Notes: generated by a model from the letters alone, not told the origin. Positions 52,676 through 62,055 are shown, counted from the stretch's first letter. The stretch is 64,000 nt of DNA from Microbacterium sp. MPKO10 (GCF_026107415.2 NZ_JAPCHX010000005.1:186001-250000), one strand, 5' to 3'. Made by a program: numbers and translations.

Positions 52676-53391
52676 GCGCCGCGATCGACGTCCGCGGCCT
52701 CACCGTGCGCTACGGCGAGGTCCTTGCGCTTGACGATGTTTCTTTCGAGGCGACAGCCGGGCGCCTGACCGGCCTGCTCGGGGCGAATGGCTCGGGCAAG
52801 TCAACGCTCTTCGGATCCCTCATGGGCACCCTGACGCCAGACAGCGGGTCCGTGCGGCTCTTCGGTGAGGATCCGGCGCGCGTCCGCCGCCGCGGAGACG
52901 TCGCATACGTGCCGCAGCACGACGCCATCGACCGGGACTTCCCGGTCAGCGTGCACGACGTGGTCATGATGGGCAGATACGGGATGCTCGGTGTGATGAG
53001 ACGCCCCCGACCCCGGGACCGCGATGCCGTCGCCGCTGCGATCGACCGTGTCGGGCTCACCGCGTTTGCCTCGCGCACGATCGGAGCGCTCTCGGGCGGG
53101 CAGCGTCGCCGAGCATTCCTCGCCCGGGCCATTGCCCAGGACGCCGGGCTTCTGCTTCTCGACGAGCCCTTCGCCGGGGTCGATGCCGCAAGCGAAGCCA
53201 CGATCGCCGCGCTGCTGCGTGGACTGCGGGACGAGGGCCGCAGCATCCTCGTGTCAACGCACGACCTGGCAGGTGTGCGCGCCCTCTGCGACGACGCCAT
53301 CATCCTGCAACGACGGCTGATCTTTCAGGGCACCGCACACGACGCCGTCACACCGGAACGCCTCACCGAGATCTTCGGAATGTCTTCATGA
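52672..53391 (+). CDS. Manganese ABC transporter ATP-binding protein
   Basis: A 239-residue ATPase: Walker A GANGSGKSTLFGSLMG, signature ALSGGQRRRAFLARAIAQDA, Walker B LLLLDEPFAGVDA, and YVPQHDAIDRDFPVSVHDVVMMGRYG, a stretch typical of Mn/Zn/Fe chelate-type ATPases. It starts at a GTG overlapping the previous stop (GTGA) and overlaps the permease start by ATGA. Confidence 0.93.
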   Translation: MSAAIDVRGLTVRYGEVLALDDVSFEATAGRLTGLLGANGSGKSTLFGSLMGTLTPDSGSVRLFGEDPARVRRRGDVAYVPQHDAIDRDFPVSVHDVVMMGRYGMLGVMRRPRPRDRDAVAAAIDRVGLTAFASRTIGALSGGQRRRAFLARAIAQDAGLLLLDEPFAGVDAASEATIAALLRGLRDEGRSILVSTHDLAGVRALCDDAIILQRRLIFQGTAHDAVTPERLTEIFGMSS

Positions 53392-54266
53392 TTGACTGGC
53401 TCCTCGAACCTCTCAGCTACCCGTTCATGGTGCGGGCGCTCGGCGCCACTCTCGTGTCGGCGGTTGCCTGCGGGCTGCTCTCGTGCTGGCTCGTGCAGAT
53501 CGGTTGGTCGCTCATGGGCGACGCCGTCTCGCATTCCGTGCTTCCGGGCGTCGCGCTCGCCTACATCGTCGGGATTCCGTTCGCGGTCGGCGCGTTCGTC
53601 TTCGGGATCGGCGCTGTGCTGCTCATCGGCCGCGTGCAGTCGGCGACGAAGATCAAATCGGATGCTGCGATCGGCGTCGTGTTCACCTCGCTGTTCGCAC
53701 TAGGAATCGTCCTCATCTCGGCAACTCCCAGCCAGATCGACCTCACACATATTCTGTTTGGGAATGTGCTCGGCGTCTCTCCTGTCGAACTGATCACCGT
53801 GGCGCTGATCGGCACCCTCACGGTGATTCTTGTCTTCGTGAAGCGCCGCGACCTCACACTGTTCGCCTTCGACCCCGGCCACGCGAACGCGATCGGCATC
53901 AGCGTGGCACGACTGCGCTGGCTTCTGCTGACGCTGCTCGCGTTGACCGTTGTCGCCACGATGCAGACGGTCGGCATCATCCTCGTGGTGGCGATGCTCG
54001 TCATACCCGGGTGCACAGCACGCCTGCTCACCCGCAGCATGCCGGGGATGCTGCGGGTCTCGGTCAGTGTGGCCGTCACCGCGTCCGTCGCCGGGGTGTA
54101 CGCGAGCTATGTCGCAGACGTCTCGACGGGCGGCGCCGTCGTTCTGGTGCAATCGGCGTTGTTCGCGCTGGCACTGACGGCAACGGGGCTCCGCAAGCTT
54201 TCGGCTCACCGAAAATCAAGAGTATCCTTGCAGCATGAGCACAGCCACGACGCCGTCACGACGTAA
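53388..54266 (+). CDS. Manganese ABC transporter permease
   Basis: A 292-residue integral membrane permease with about eight helices and family features MGDAVSHSVLPGVALAYI and LFAFDPGHANAIGISV. Partner of the ATPase and binding protein. The last 32 bases overlap the start of mntH, and the third regulator box sits inside its 3' coding end. Confidence 0.92.
   Translation: MIDWLLEPLSYPFMVRALGATLVSAVACGLLSCWLVQIGWSLMGDAVSHSVLPGVALAYIVGIPFAVGAFVFGIGAVLLIGRVQSATKIKSDAAIGVVFTSLFALGIVLISATPSQIDLTHILFGNVLGVSPVELITVALIGTLTVILVFVKRRDLTLFAFDPGHANAIGISVARLRWLLLTLLALTVVATMQTVGIILVVAMLVIPGCTARLLTRSMPGMLRVSVSVAVTASVAGVYASYVADVSTGGAVVLVQSALFALALTATGLRKLSAHRKSRVSLQHEHSHDAVTT
54199..54214. promoter_or_regulatory. 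MntR/DtxR-type box inside the permease gene, before mntH
   Basis: TTTCGG-CTCA-CCGAAA is a perfect 16-bp inverted repeat, identical in its arms to the box at 51763-51778. It ends 20 bases before the mntH start, so mntH may have its own regulated promoter. Confidence 0.7.
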
Positions 54267-55488
54267 CGGGAACGTGCGAGCGCCCCGCGGCATCTGGCTG
54301 CTCGGCCCCGCCCTCGTCGCCGGCGTCGCCTACATTGACCCGGGAAACGTCGCCAGCAACATGACGGCTGGCGCCCAGTACGGGTATCTGCTCGTCTGGG
54401 TCGTCGTGGCGGGCAACCTCATGGCCTGGCTCATCCAGTACCTGTCAGCCAAGCTCGGGATCGTCACGGGCGAAAGCCTCCCCGAAGTGCTCGGCCGCCG
54501 CATGACCCGCAGAACCGCCCGTATCGCGTACTGGCTGCAGGCCGAACTCGTTGCGATCGCGACGGACCTCGCCGAGGTGATCGGCGGTGCTGTCGCCCTC
54601 AACCTGTTGTTCGATCTGCCACTCGTTGCCGGCGCGCTCATCACCGGAGCGGTGTCGATGGTGCTGCTCTCCGTGCAGTCACGGCGCGGTGCGCGGCATT
54701 TTGAGTTCGTGATCATCGGCCTGCTGGTGATCATCGCCATCGGCTTCGGCGCGGGCGTCGTCATCGCGCCGCCCGATGCCGGTCAGACCGTCGCCGGACT
54801 GGTCCCCCGCTTCGAGGGCACGGGCTCTGTGCTGCTCGCCGCGTCGATTCTGGGGGCGACGATCATGCCGCACGCGATCTACGCGCACTCGGCCCTCGCC
54901 CGAGACCGCTTCCGTCCCTCACCCACGAGGCCGAGTGTCCGGACGCTTCTGCGCGCCACCCGCTGGGATGTCACGGTGGCTATGGCGATCGCGGGGACCG
55001 TGAATCTTGCGATCCTGCTGCTGGCAGCATCCGTTCTGCCCGGCGCCCCTGGAACCGACTCGCTCGAAGGCGCGCACGCCGCGATCGCTGCCGGCGTCGG
55101 CCCCGTTGTCGCCGCGTTGTTCGCCGTCGGTCTCCTGGCCTCCGGGCTCGCGTCGACGTCGGTGGGCGCATACGCGGGCGCCGAGATCATGCACGGTCTG
55201 CTGCACCGACGCATTCCCCTGCTCGCCCGGCGGCTGATCTCGCTCGTTCCCGCGGTGATGATCGTGGCGCTCGGCACAGATCCGACGTGGGCGCTCGTGC
55301 TGAGCCAGGTGGTGCTGAGCTTCGGCATCCCGTTCGCCCTGATTCCGCTCGTGGCCGTCACGGCGCAGCGCGGCATCCTCGGCGCGCACACCAACCGTCG
55401 GCTCACAACGATCGCGGGCATCATCGCGTCCACGCTGCTGATCGCGCTCAACGTGGCGCTGCTGTGGCTCACGGCCGCCGGAGCGTGA
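54235..55488 (+). CDS. mntH: Nramp-family manganese/divalent metal transporter
   Basis: A 417-residue Nramp transporter with about 11 helices. It has the metal-site motif DPGNVASNMTAGAQYGY in helix 1 and ATIMPHAIYAHSALARDR (helix 6 MPH, here MPHAIYAHSA). Proton-coupled Mn(II)/Fe(II) uptake is expected. It starts within the end of the ABC permease gene (32-bp overlap) and precedes the regulator by 22 bp, so the operon encodes two independent Mn importers. Confidence 0.93.
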   Translation: MSTATTPSRRNGNVRAPRGIWLLGPALVAGVAYIDPGNVASNMTAGAQYGYLLVWVVVAGNLMAWLIQYLSAKLGIVTGESLPEVLGRRMTRRTARIAYWLQAELVAIATDLAEVIGGAVALNLLFDLPLVAGALITGAVSMVLLSVQSRRGARHFEFVIIGLLVIIAIGFGAGVVIAPPDAGQTVAGLVPRFEGTGSVLLAASILGATIMPHAIYAHSALARDRFRPSPTRPSVRTLLRATRWDVTVAMAIAGTVNLAILLLAASVLPGAPGTDSLEGAHAAIAAGVGPVVAALFAVGLLASGLASTSVGAYAGAEIMHGLLHRRIPLLARRLISLVPAVMIVALGTDPTWALVLSQVVLSFGIPFALIPLVAVTAQRGILGAHTNRRLTTIAGIIASTLLIALNVALLWLTAAGA

Positions 55489-55510
55489 GGCGGCTAAGCT
55501 TGCAAGAGCC

Positions 55511-56158
55511 ATGAGACCCCCCGCAGCCGTGGTCGAGGACTACCTCAAGACCATTTACCAACACACCGAGTGGCAGCCGGACGACATCACCCCGTCCCAG
55601 CTCGCCGCCCGTCTCGGCCTCGCGCCGTCGACCGTGACCGAGATGGTGAAGAAGCTCGCTGCTGCCCGCCTTGTAACGCACAAACGGTACGGCTCGATCT
55701 CGCTCACTCCCGAGGGACACGCGCAGGCGATCGCCGTCGTGCGCCGCCACCGGCTCATCGAGACCTGGCTCGTCACCGAAATGGGCTACACGTGGGATGC
55801 TGTGCATGACGAGGCCGAGATCCTGGAGCACGCCATCAGCGACAGGCTGCTCGACGCAATCGACGATCGGCTCGGGCGCCCCGACCGTGACCCTCACGGC
55901 GACCCGATTCCGGATGCTGCGGGGCAGACATCCCGCGAGAGATTCACACTGCTGTCTGACGCCGCCGCTGGCCACGAGGGCACCGTGCTGCGCATCAGCG
56001 ACCGTGACCCGGAGCTGCTGCGTCATCTGGAGAGCCGCGGCATCGACGTGGGCACGACGCTGCGGGTTTCTGCGCAGCATCCGCTTGTCGTGTCTGTCGC
56101 GGGAGACTCGATCGACCTCACCGACGATGCCGGCGCCTCGATCTGGGTGACCGCGTAG
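55511..56158 (+). CDS. DtxR/MntR-family metal-dependent repressor
   Basis: A 215-residue regulator. Helix-turn-helix about 20-60 (TPSQLAARLGLAPSTVTEMVKKL), dimer/metal domain 65-140 (ALVRRHRLIETWLVTEMGY...HDEAEILEHAISDRLLDAI with conserved H, E and C/D ligands) and a FeoA/SH3-like C terminus (145-215). It is the natural repressor of the operon; the TTTCGG-N4-CCGAAA boxes at three places are its likely sites. Metal is probably Mn. Confidence 0.9.
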   Translation: MRPPAAVVEDYLKTIYQHTEWQPDDITPSQLAARLGLAPSTVTEMVKKLAAARLVTHKRYGSISLTPEGHAQAIAVVRRHRLIETWLVTEMGYTWDAVHDEAEILEHAISDRLLDAIDDRLGRPDRDPHGDPIPDAAGQTSRERFTLLSDAAAGHEGTVLRISDRDPELLRHLESRGIDVGTTLRVSAQHPLVVSVAGDSIDLTDDAGASIWVTA

Positions 56159-56160
56159 CG

Positions 56161-58470
56161 TCAGCCGACGGGAGTCGGCACGGGCACCACCTCGAGCCGC
56201 ACGATGATCGACTTCGACACGGGAGTATTGCTGCCGTGTGCCGTGAAGTCGAGCGGCACGAGAACGTTGGCCTCGGGAAAGTACGTGGCGACGCAGCCTT
56301 TCGCCGTGGGATACGCGATCACGCGGAAGCCTCGCGCCACGCGGTCGACGCCGTCGCTCCACTCTCCGTGGATGTCGACGGTCGCCCCGTCGTCAATGCC
56401 CAGTGCCGCAAGATCGACAGGATTCACGAAGATCACGTGGCGCCCGTTCTTGACGCCGCGGTACCTGTCGTTGTTGCTGTAGATCGTGGTGTTGAACTGG
56501 TCATGACTGCGCAGCGACTGCAGCAGCAGCCTGCCAGGCGGCACCTCGATCGTACGCAGCTCGTTGACGGCGAACTGCGCTTTTCCTGTTTCGGTGGGGA
56601 ACGTCCGACTGTCGCGGGGGCCGTGCGGCAAATCGAAACCGCCGGGGGCACGCACCTTCTTGTTGAAGTCGTCGCAGCCCGGAACAACGCGGGCAATGCG
56701 GTCGCGGATACTGTCGTAATCGTGCTCGAAGTGCGCCCAGTCGATGGGGCCGCCCTCCCCCAGCACCGCCCGAGCCATCCGCGTCACCACGGAGACCTCA
56801 GAGAGGAGGCCGGGAGCGACCGGCTCAAGCGTTCCCTTCGAGGCATGGATCGCGGCAACAGTGTCTTCGACGGTGACGAACTGCTCACCCGAGCGCTGTC
56901 TGTCGATCTCGCTGCGCCCCAGCACGGGAAGGATCAGCGCGGTCTCGCCCACGACGGCGTGCGAGCGGTTGAGCTTCGTCGAGATCTGCGTCGTCAGCCG
57001 CGTCTTCCGCAGCGCCGCCTCAGATACATCGGTGTCTGAAATCGCCTTCGCGAAGTTTCCTCCGAGCGCCACGAGCACTTTCACGGCACCGTCGCGCATG
57101 GCGCGCACCGCGCCGACAGCATCCAGGCCGTGCTCCCGCGGCAGCTGAACCCCGAACTCGCCGTCAAGAGCGTCGATGAACGAATCAGGCATCTTCTCCC
57201 AGATACCCATCGTGCGGTCGCCCTGCACGTTGCTGTGCCCGCGGATCGGTGAGGCTCCCGCGCCGGGCCTGCCGATGTTGCCGCGCAGCATTAGCAGATT
57301 GATGATCTCGGTGATCGTCGGCACCGCAAATTCATGCTGCGTGAGCCCCATAGCCCACGTGATGATCACGCGCTCGCTCGCCATGTATCGCTCGGCAAGC
57401 TCGTCGATCTCGGCCGAGGTCACACCCGTGGCGTCGAGAACGCGCTGCTCGTCGAGCGACTCGAGGTTCGCCACGAACTCATCGAAGCGCACGCAGTAGC
57501 GATCAATGAACTCCCGGTCGATCACGCCGCCGCGGGTCGCCTCCGCCGCGAGCACGCGCTTCGACACCGCCTGCAACAGCGCCATGTCGCCCGCGAGCTT
57601 GACGGGGAGGTACTGGTCGGCCAGGTCCGTGCCGCGCCCGATGAGCCCCCGCACCGTCTGCGGGTTCTTGTACCGTTTGAGCCCGGCCTCGGGCAGCGGG
57701 TTCACGGCGACGATCGACGCGCCGTTCTTCTTCGCATCCTCCAGCGCGGTGAGCATGCGCGGGTGGTTCGTCCCCGGATTCTGGCCCATCACGATGATGA
57801 GATCGGACTTCTCGAAATCGTCGTATCGCACCGTCGCCTTGCCGACTCCGACGGTGTCGCTCATGGCCGTCCCCGTCGACTCGTGGCACATGTTCGAGCA
57901 GTCGGGGAGGTTGTTCGTGCCGAAGGCGCGCACGAACAGCTGGTACAGAAACGCCGTCTCGTTCGCGGTGCGCCCGCTCGTGTAGAACGCCGCCTGATCG
58001 GGAGTGTCGAGCGCATTCAGCTCGGCACTGAGAATCTCGAACGCACGCTCCCAACTCACCGGCCGATAATGATCGTCGCCCTCTGCTTTGTAGACGGGTT
58101 CGGTGAGGCGCCCTTGCTGCCCCAGCCAATAGTCTGTCTTGCCGGCGAGTTCAGAGACCGGATGCTGCGCCCAGAAGTCGCTTTCGACAAGAAGCGGCGT
58201 GGCCTCCCACACGAACGCCTTCGCCCCGTTCTCACAGAACTCGAAGGTCTTGCGTTCCGGCGGATCCTCCCACGCGCAGCTCATGCAGTCGAAGCCGTCC
58301 TTCTGGTTCATCGTCAGAAGACCTTTGAGCGATCGGCTCACGCCGACCTCTGTGAACGCCGGCCCCATGGCATGCGCGATGCCGGGGAGCCCGGCGGCCC
58401 AGTCCTTCGGCTTCGAGACATCCGTGTCGTCTGGCGTGTTATCGCGCGCATCGTCAGAGGTGCCGCTCAT
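56161..58470 (-). CDS. FdhF/YdeP-family molybdopterin oxidoreductase
   Basis: A 769-residue molybdopterin enzyme of the formate-dehydrogenase-alpha-like YdeP group. An N-terminal cluster has DCMSCAWEDP (Cys 62, 65) and a further Cys at 79; a catalytic-region motif CSNMCHESTGTAMSD gives a Cys in the Mo position, and MNQ-like AMGLTQHEF and GGNFAKAISDTD follow. It overlaps FdhD's stop by ATGA, so the two are co-expressed. No other formate dehydrogenase subunits are present, so the electron partner and substrate are uncertain. Confidence 0.9.
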   Translation of the reverse strand: MSGTSDDARDNTPDDTDVSKPKDWAAGLPGIAHAMGPAFTEVGVSRSLKGLLTMNQKDGFDCMSCAWEDPPERKTFEFCENGAKAFVWEATPLLVESDFWAQHPVSELAGKTDYWLGQQGRLTEPVYKAEGDDHYRPVSWERAFEILSAELNALDTPDQAAFYTSGRTANETAFLYQLFVRAFGTNNLPDCSNMCHESTGTAMSDTVGVGKATVRYDDFEKSDLIIVMGQNPGTNHPRMLTALEDAKKNGASIVAVNPLPEAGLKRYKNPQTVRGLIGRGTDLADQYLPVKLAGDMALLQAVSKRVLAAEATRGGVIDREFIDRYCVRFDEFVANLESLDEQRVLDATGVTSAEIDELAERYMASERVIITWAMGLTQHEFAVPTITEIINLLMLRGNIGRPGAGASPIRGHSNVQGDRTMGIWEKMPDSFIDALDGEFGVQLPREHGLDAVGAVRAMRDGAVKVLVALGGNFAKAISDTDVSEAALRKTRLTTQISTKLNRSHAVVGETALILPVLGRSEIDRQRSGEQFVTVEDTVAAIHASKGTLEPVAPGLLSEVSVVTRMARAVLGEGGPIDWAHFEHDYDSIRDRIARVVPGCDDFNKKVRAPGGFDLPHGPRDSRTFPTETGKAQFAVNELRTIEVPPGRLLLQSLRSHDQFNTTIYSNNDRYRGVKNGRHVIFVNPVDLAALGIDDGATVDIHGEWSDGVDRVARGFRVIAYPTAKGCVATYFPEANVLVPLDFTAHGSNTPVSKSIIVRLEVVPVPTPVG

Positions 58471-59351
58471 GCCGTCCTCGCTCTCTCCCCAGTCGTGGCA
58501 GGCGCCGTCCCCACTGATCCCGCGCCCTCGTTCGTCACGCGCCGGGCACCCGCGTACACCACCATTCGGTTGTCACGCACGAATCCCACCAGGCTGAGGC
58601 CCACATCCTCCGCCATTTCGGCGGCGAGCGACGATGGCGCCGAGACCGCAGCGAGAATCGGGATGCCGGCCATGAACGCCTTCTGCGTCAGCTCGAAGCT
58701 CGCGCGTCCGGAGACGACAAGTACGAGCCCGCGACCCGGGAGCACACCGTTCGACAGCGCCCAGCCGGTGACCTTGTCGACGGCGTTGTGTCGGCCGACG
58801 TCTTCGCGGAGCACCAGCAGGTCACCGGTCCGGGCGTCGAAGAGCGCTGCCGCGTGCAGGCCTCCGGTCTTGTCGAAGGCCGATTGCCCGGCCCGCAGCC
58901 GGACAGGAAGTGTGGTGAGAAACTCGGCGTCCACGACCGTGTCATCATCGTGCACGTTGAAGGCCGACGTCGTGCGCACGGCATCGATGCTGGCCTTGCC
59001 GCACAGCCCGCACGAGCTGGTTGTTGTGAAGGCGCGTTCCAACCCTGTGGCAAGAGGGCCGAGTGCGCTGTCAAGCGTGACATCGAGAACGTTGTAGGTG
59101 TTCTCATGATCATCACTCGCACAGTGCATTGCGCCGCGCACGTGCTCGGGGCGGCTCACGATGCCCTCGGAGAGCAGAAACCCCGTCGCCAGTTCCACGT
59201 CGCTGCCGGGTGTGCGCATCGTGATCGTGAGCGCTCGCCCTCCGACGCGGATCTCCAGGGGCTCCTCAACGGCAAGGTGATCCTCGCGCACCGATGTGCG
59301 CTCACCCACGGTGTAACGTGCAACTCGTCGTCGAGCGGTGATCCTGCCCAC
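58467..59351 (-). CDS. fdhD: Formate dehydrogenase accessory sulfurtransferase
   Basis: A 294-residue sulfurtransferase that passes sulfur from cysteine desulfurase to the molybdenum cofactor of formate dehydrogenases. It has the catalytic CGLCG loop (SSCGLCGKASIDAV), DKTGGLHAAALFD, REDVGRHNAVDKV and VSGRASFELTQKAFMAGIP. The start at GTG 59351 is preferred by homology; the frame opens at 59459 and would collide with the divergent HAD gene. It precedes the FdhF/YdeP gene in the operon. Confidence 0.9.
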   Translation of the reverse strand: MGRITARRRVARYTVGERTSVREDHLAVEEPLEIRVGGRALTITMRTPGSDVELATGFLLSEGIVSRPEHVRGAMHCASDDHENTYNVLDVTLDSALGPLATGLERAFTTTSSCGLCGKASIDAVRTTSAFNVHDDDTVVDAEFLTTLPVRLRAGQSAFDKTGGLHAAALFDARTGDLLVLREDVGRHNAVDKVTGWALSNGVLPGRGLVLVVSGRASFELTQKAFMAGIPILAAVSAPSSLAAEMAEDVGLSLVGFVRDNRMVVYAGARRVTNEGAGSVGTAPATTGERARTA

Positions 59352-59443
59352 ACCCCTAGGTCTAGCATCGACGACGAGCACCGGCAACTCCCCGTTCACG
59401 CGCGCCGCATAGACTGAGAGCACACCGATCGTGTCAGAGGAGA

Positions 59444-60250
59444 ATGCCCGTGCGCACACGCGAAGACGTCGAATGCTGGCTCACCGATATGGACGGCGTG
59501 CTCGTCCACGAGAACCATGCCGTCCCTGGGGCATCCGAGCTCTTGCAGCAGTGGCGATTCGAAAACAAGCCGTTCCTCGTGCTCACCAACAATTCCATCT
59601 TCACTCCCCGTGATCTGAGCGCGCGTCTGCGCGCATCGGGGCTCGATGTTCCCGAAGAGTCGATCTGGACATCGGCACTCGCGACGGCGGCATTTCTGAA
59701 GGAGCAGGCGCCCGGTGGATCGGCGTTCGTCATCGGTGAGGCGGGGCTCACGACGGCGCTGCACGAGGCCGGGTTCATCATGACCGAAACGAAGCCTGAC
59801 TTCGTCGTCGTTGGCGAGACACGCAACTACTCCTTCGAGGCGATCACCAAGGCGATCCGCTGCATCAATGCGGGCGCGCGCTTCATCGCGACAAATCCGG
59901 ATGCTACAGGGCCCAGTGCCGAAGGCGCGCTACCCGCAACCGGGGCTATCTCGGCGCTCATCACCAAGGCAACGGGCAGAGAGCCCTACGTCGTCGGCAA
60001 GCCGAACCCGATGATGTTCCGGTCGGCGCTCAATCGCATCGGTGCGCATTCCGAGAACACGGGGATGATCGGCGACCGCATGGATACCGATGTCGTCGCG
60101 GGCATCGAAGCCGGGCTGCACACCGTGCTCGTGCTGACTGGCATCAGCAACCAGGCCGAGATCGAGAAGTACCCGTTCCGGCCGAGCGAGGTGCTGGGCA
60201 GCGTCGCCGATCTGCTCGCCGACGAACCCATTGAGACCGAAACCTATTGA
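59444..60250 (+). CDS. HAD-IIA family phosphatase (NagD-like)
   Basis: A 268-residue HAD hydrolase. Motif I is LTDMDGVLVHE (nucleophile Asp 15 and Asp 17), motif II VLTNNSI, motif III YVVGKPNPMMF, and motif IV MIGDRMDTDV. The small cap between motifs II and III is the IIA type, as in NagD and 4-nitrophenyl phosphatases. AGAGGAGA immediately precedes the ATG. Substrate unknown. Confidence 0.9.
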   Translation: MPVRTREDVECWLTDMDGVLVHENHAVPGASELLQQWRFENKPFLVLTNNSIFTPRDLSARLRASGLDVPEESIWTSALATAAFLKEQAPGGSAFVIGEAGLTTALHEAGFIMTETKPDFVVVGETRNYSFEAITKAIRCINAGARFIATNPDATGPSAEGALPATGAISALITKATGREPYVVGKPNPMMFRSALNRIGAHSENTGMIGDRMDTDVVAGIEAGLHTVLVLTGISNQAEIEKYPFRPSEVLGSVADLLADEPIETETY

Positions 60251-60285
60251 GAGCCTCTCCTGAGTGCCTGAGGTGAGGGCCTGAC

Positions 60286-60324
60286 ACCTGCCGATGGCCC
60301 GGGACCTGCCGATGGTCTGACACC
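60286..60324. repeat. 12-bp direct repeat with CTGACACC ends
   Basis: ACCTGCCGATGG occurs at 60286-60297 and 60304-60315, and CTGACACC or CTGACACCT flank both ends. It lies between convergent genes. Its meaning is unclear. Confidence 0.7.
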
Positions 60325-60375
60325 GACGACGACCTGCTCCGGCGTTGTGCGTGCACAGCCGGCCAGAACACGTGC

Positions 60376-62055
60376 TCAGCCGGCCGGTACGAGGCTTCCG
60401 GTCAGCGGGTCGCCCGATGAGCGGTTGACGAAGCAGTAGTAGTTGCGCTCGCCCTCGTTCCACTGCTCTTCGGTGACGGGATAGCTGCCCTGCACCTGCA
60501 CGTCACCGTACTCCCCCGCCGCGGCGAGGTCGAGCACGCTCGGGTCACTGCACTTGAGGTAGATCTGGCTGGCCAGTTCGTCTTCACCAGGGAAGGCGGC
60601 ATTCTCGTCGTCGCCCATCGTGCCGACCGATACCAGCTGTGCATCGTGCTCGCCCTCGCAGTCGACGACGGTGAATTCCTCCGCCCACGGAGAGTCGTAG
60701 TCGCCGAGGCATTCGCCGCCACGCAGCATGTCCCATGCGTATGTGCCCGGGGGCAGAGTTCCCTCAGCGGGGATCGACACGGTGGGCGTCGGCGTGCTGG
60801 TTTCGCTGGGCTGTGGCTGCGAGGCGGACACCATGCCGGGGATCAGCGTTCCCACCCAGAACAGCCCGCCGAGCACAACAACGGCGACGACGGCGAGACC
60901 GACGAGAAGCATCGGCCGTGAATTGCGTGATCCGCCGTCGGAGCCACCGGTACGCGCCGGCGCGTCCGGTGGAGCCGGTGGGGCCGACCGCTCGGAGCGA
61001 GGTGCGGCCGCGGGCGTCTGGATCGCCGCGGGTGCAGTGGCGGTGCTTTCGAACAGGGCGCGCAGCCGCGCACTCGTCTCTGTTTCGTCTCCCGTTGCTG
61101 ACGAACTCGGTGCCGATTCGTTCGGCGTCGGTTCCTGCCCTGTCGGCTCGGGACCCCGTCGCTTCGAGCCTCCGAAAAGATCCAGGATGCCGAGGTCGGG
61201 GCCCTCGGTCGTCTCCTCGAGCGGGACGCCGACCTCGTCGGCGAGCGCCTCGGCCTCCGCACGCTCAGCGTCGTCGGGGAACTCGACTTTCTCTGGCAGC
61301 AACGGCTCGTCGAGAGCGGGCGCCGCGGCTGCAGACTTCGGAACGGGGACACCCATGACTTCCGCGTCGTCGGCAGCATCCTCGTCGTCGGCCTCACTGT
61401 CAAGCGCAGACAGCGTGGCCTCGTCATAGAGCCGGTCGTACGCACCGGGCTCGGCAAACGCGGCGTCGGCCGCTGCCTGCTCCGGCGAGACAGCGCCGGT
61501 CTCATGATCGGCGAAAGGATCGAACGCCGCCGTCGGGGTATCTTCCGCGATTGCCCCCGATTCAGCAGGGTCATCCGCAGATGCGGGCTCGGGGCCCGGC
61601 TCAGATTTCTGCTTGTCGGTAGCGGCAACGAGCGGGTCGGGCTCGGCATTGGGCGTGAGCCCCCATGAGAAGCCTCCGTCGTTCGCTGGCGGCGCCGGCG
61701 GCGGTGTGGGTGGCTTCGGGTCGCTCGCTGCGCGGTCTGCCATCACGTCGAATGCCTGTGTCGGAGCCCCGTCATCGGCGTCACGACTCTGCTCGGGTGC
61801 AGCCTTCGTCGTTTTCGCCTCGGATTCTTCGGATTCCTGACGCGCTGCTTCCTCGTGCTGTCTGCGCCGGAAGCGACGACGCAACGATCGACGCCCCTCT
61901 TCTTGCGTTGCGGGCGGCGCCGTCTCATCGTCGATCGTGCTGTACGCGCCGGTGTCGTCGAGCTGCGACAACAGCCAGTCGGCCCCCAGGTCGGTCTCGC
62001 CGGTTTCCGGGTCCGGTCGGTCTGTGTCTTTCTCGTCGTCGTCGCGTGGAGTCAC
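60376..62055 (-). CDS. Acidic single-pass membrane protein with septum-formation domain
   Basis: A 559-residue protein. Residues 1-375 are a cytoplasmic, very acidic, Ala/Asp/Glu/Pro-rich, probably disordered region with one basic patch (RRSLRRRFRRRQ). A single helix covers about 381-405, then a Ser/Thr/Pro linker and an extracytoplasmic domain with four cysteines (449, 466, 502 and 541; WDMLRGGECL, EEFTVVDCEGEH) like the septum-formation domain of actinobacteria. ATG overlaps the pyrE stop. Probably involved in division or envelope work, but this is inference from the domain. Confidence 0.82.
   Translation of the reverse strand: MTPRDDDEKDTDRPDPETGETDLGADWLLSQLDDTGAYSTIDDETAPPATQEEGRRSLRRRFRRRQHEEAARQESEESEAKTTKAAPEQSRDADDGAPTQAFDVMADRAASDPKPPTPPPAPPANDGGFSWGLTPNAEPDPLVAATDKQKSEPGPEPASADDPAESGAIAEDTPTAAFDPFADHETGAVSPEQAAADAAFAEPGAYDRLYDEATLSALDSEADDEDAADDAEVMGVPVPKSAAAAPALDEPLLPEKVEFPDDAERAEAEALADEVGVPLEETTEGPDLGILDLFGGSKRRGPEPTGQEPTPNESAPSSSATGDETETSARLRALFESTATAPAAIQTPAAAPRSERSAPPAPPDAPARTGGSDGGSRNSRPMLLVGLAVVAVVVLGGLFWVGTLIPGMVSASQPQPSETSTPTPTVSIPAEGTLPPGTYAWDMLRGGECLGDYDSPWAEEFTVVDCEGEHDAQLVSVGTMGDDENAAFPGEDELASQIYLKCSDPSVLDLAAAGEYGDVQVQGSYPVTEEQWNEGERNYYCFVNRSSGDPLTGSLVPAG

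Noticed and set aside
57334-59097. 587-residue open frame opposite the FdhF/FdhD genes
   Set aside because: Arg/Val/Glu-rich shadow translation without domains; the opposite strand has complete signature motifs.
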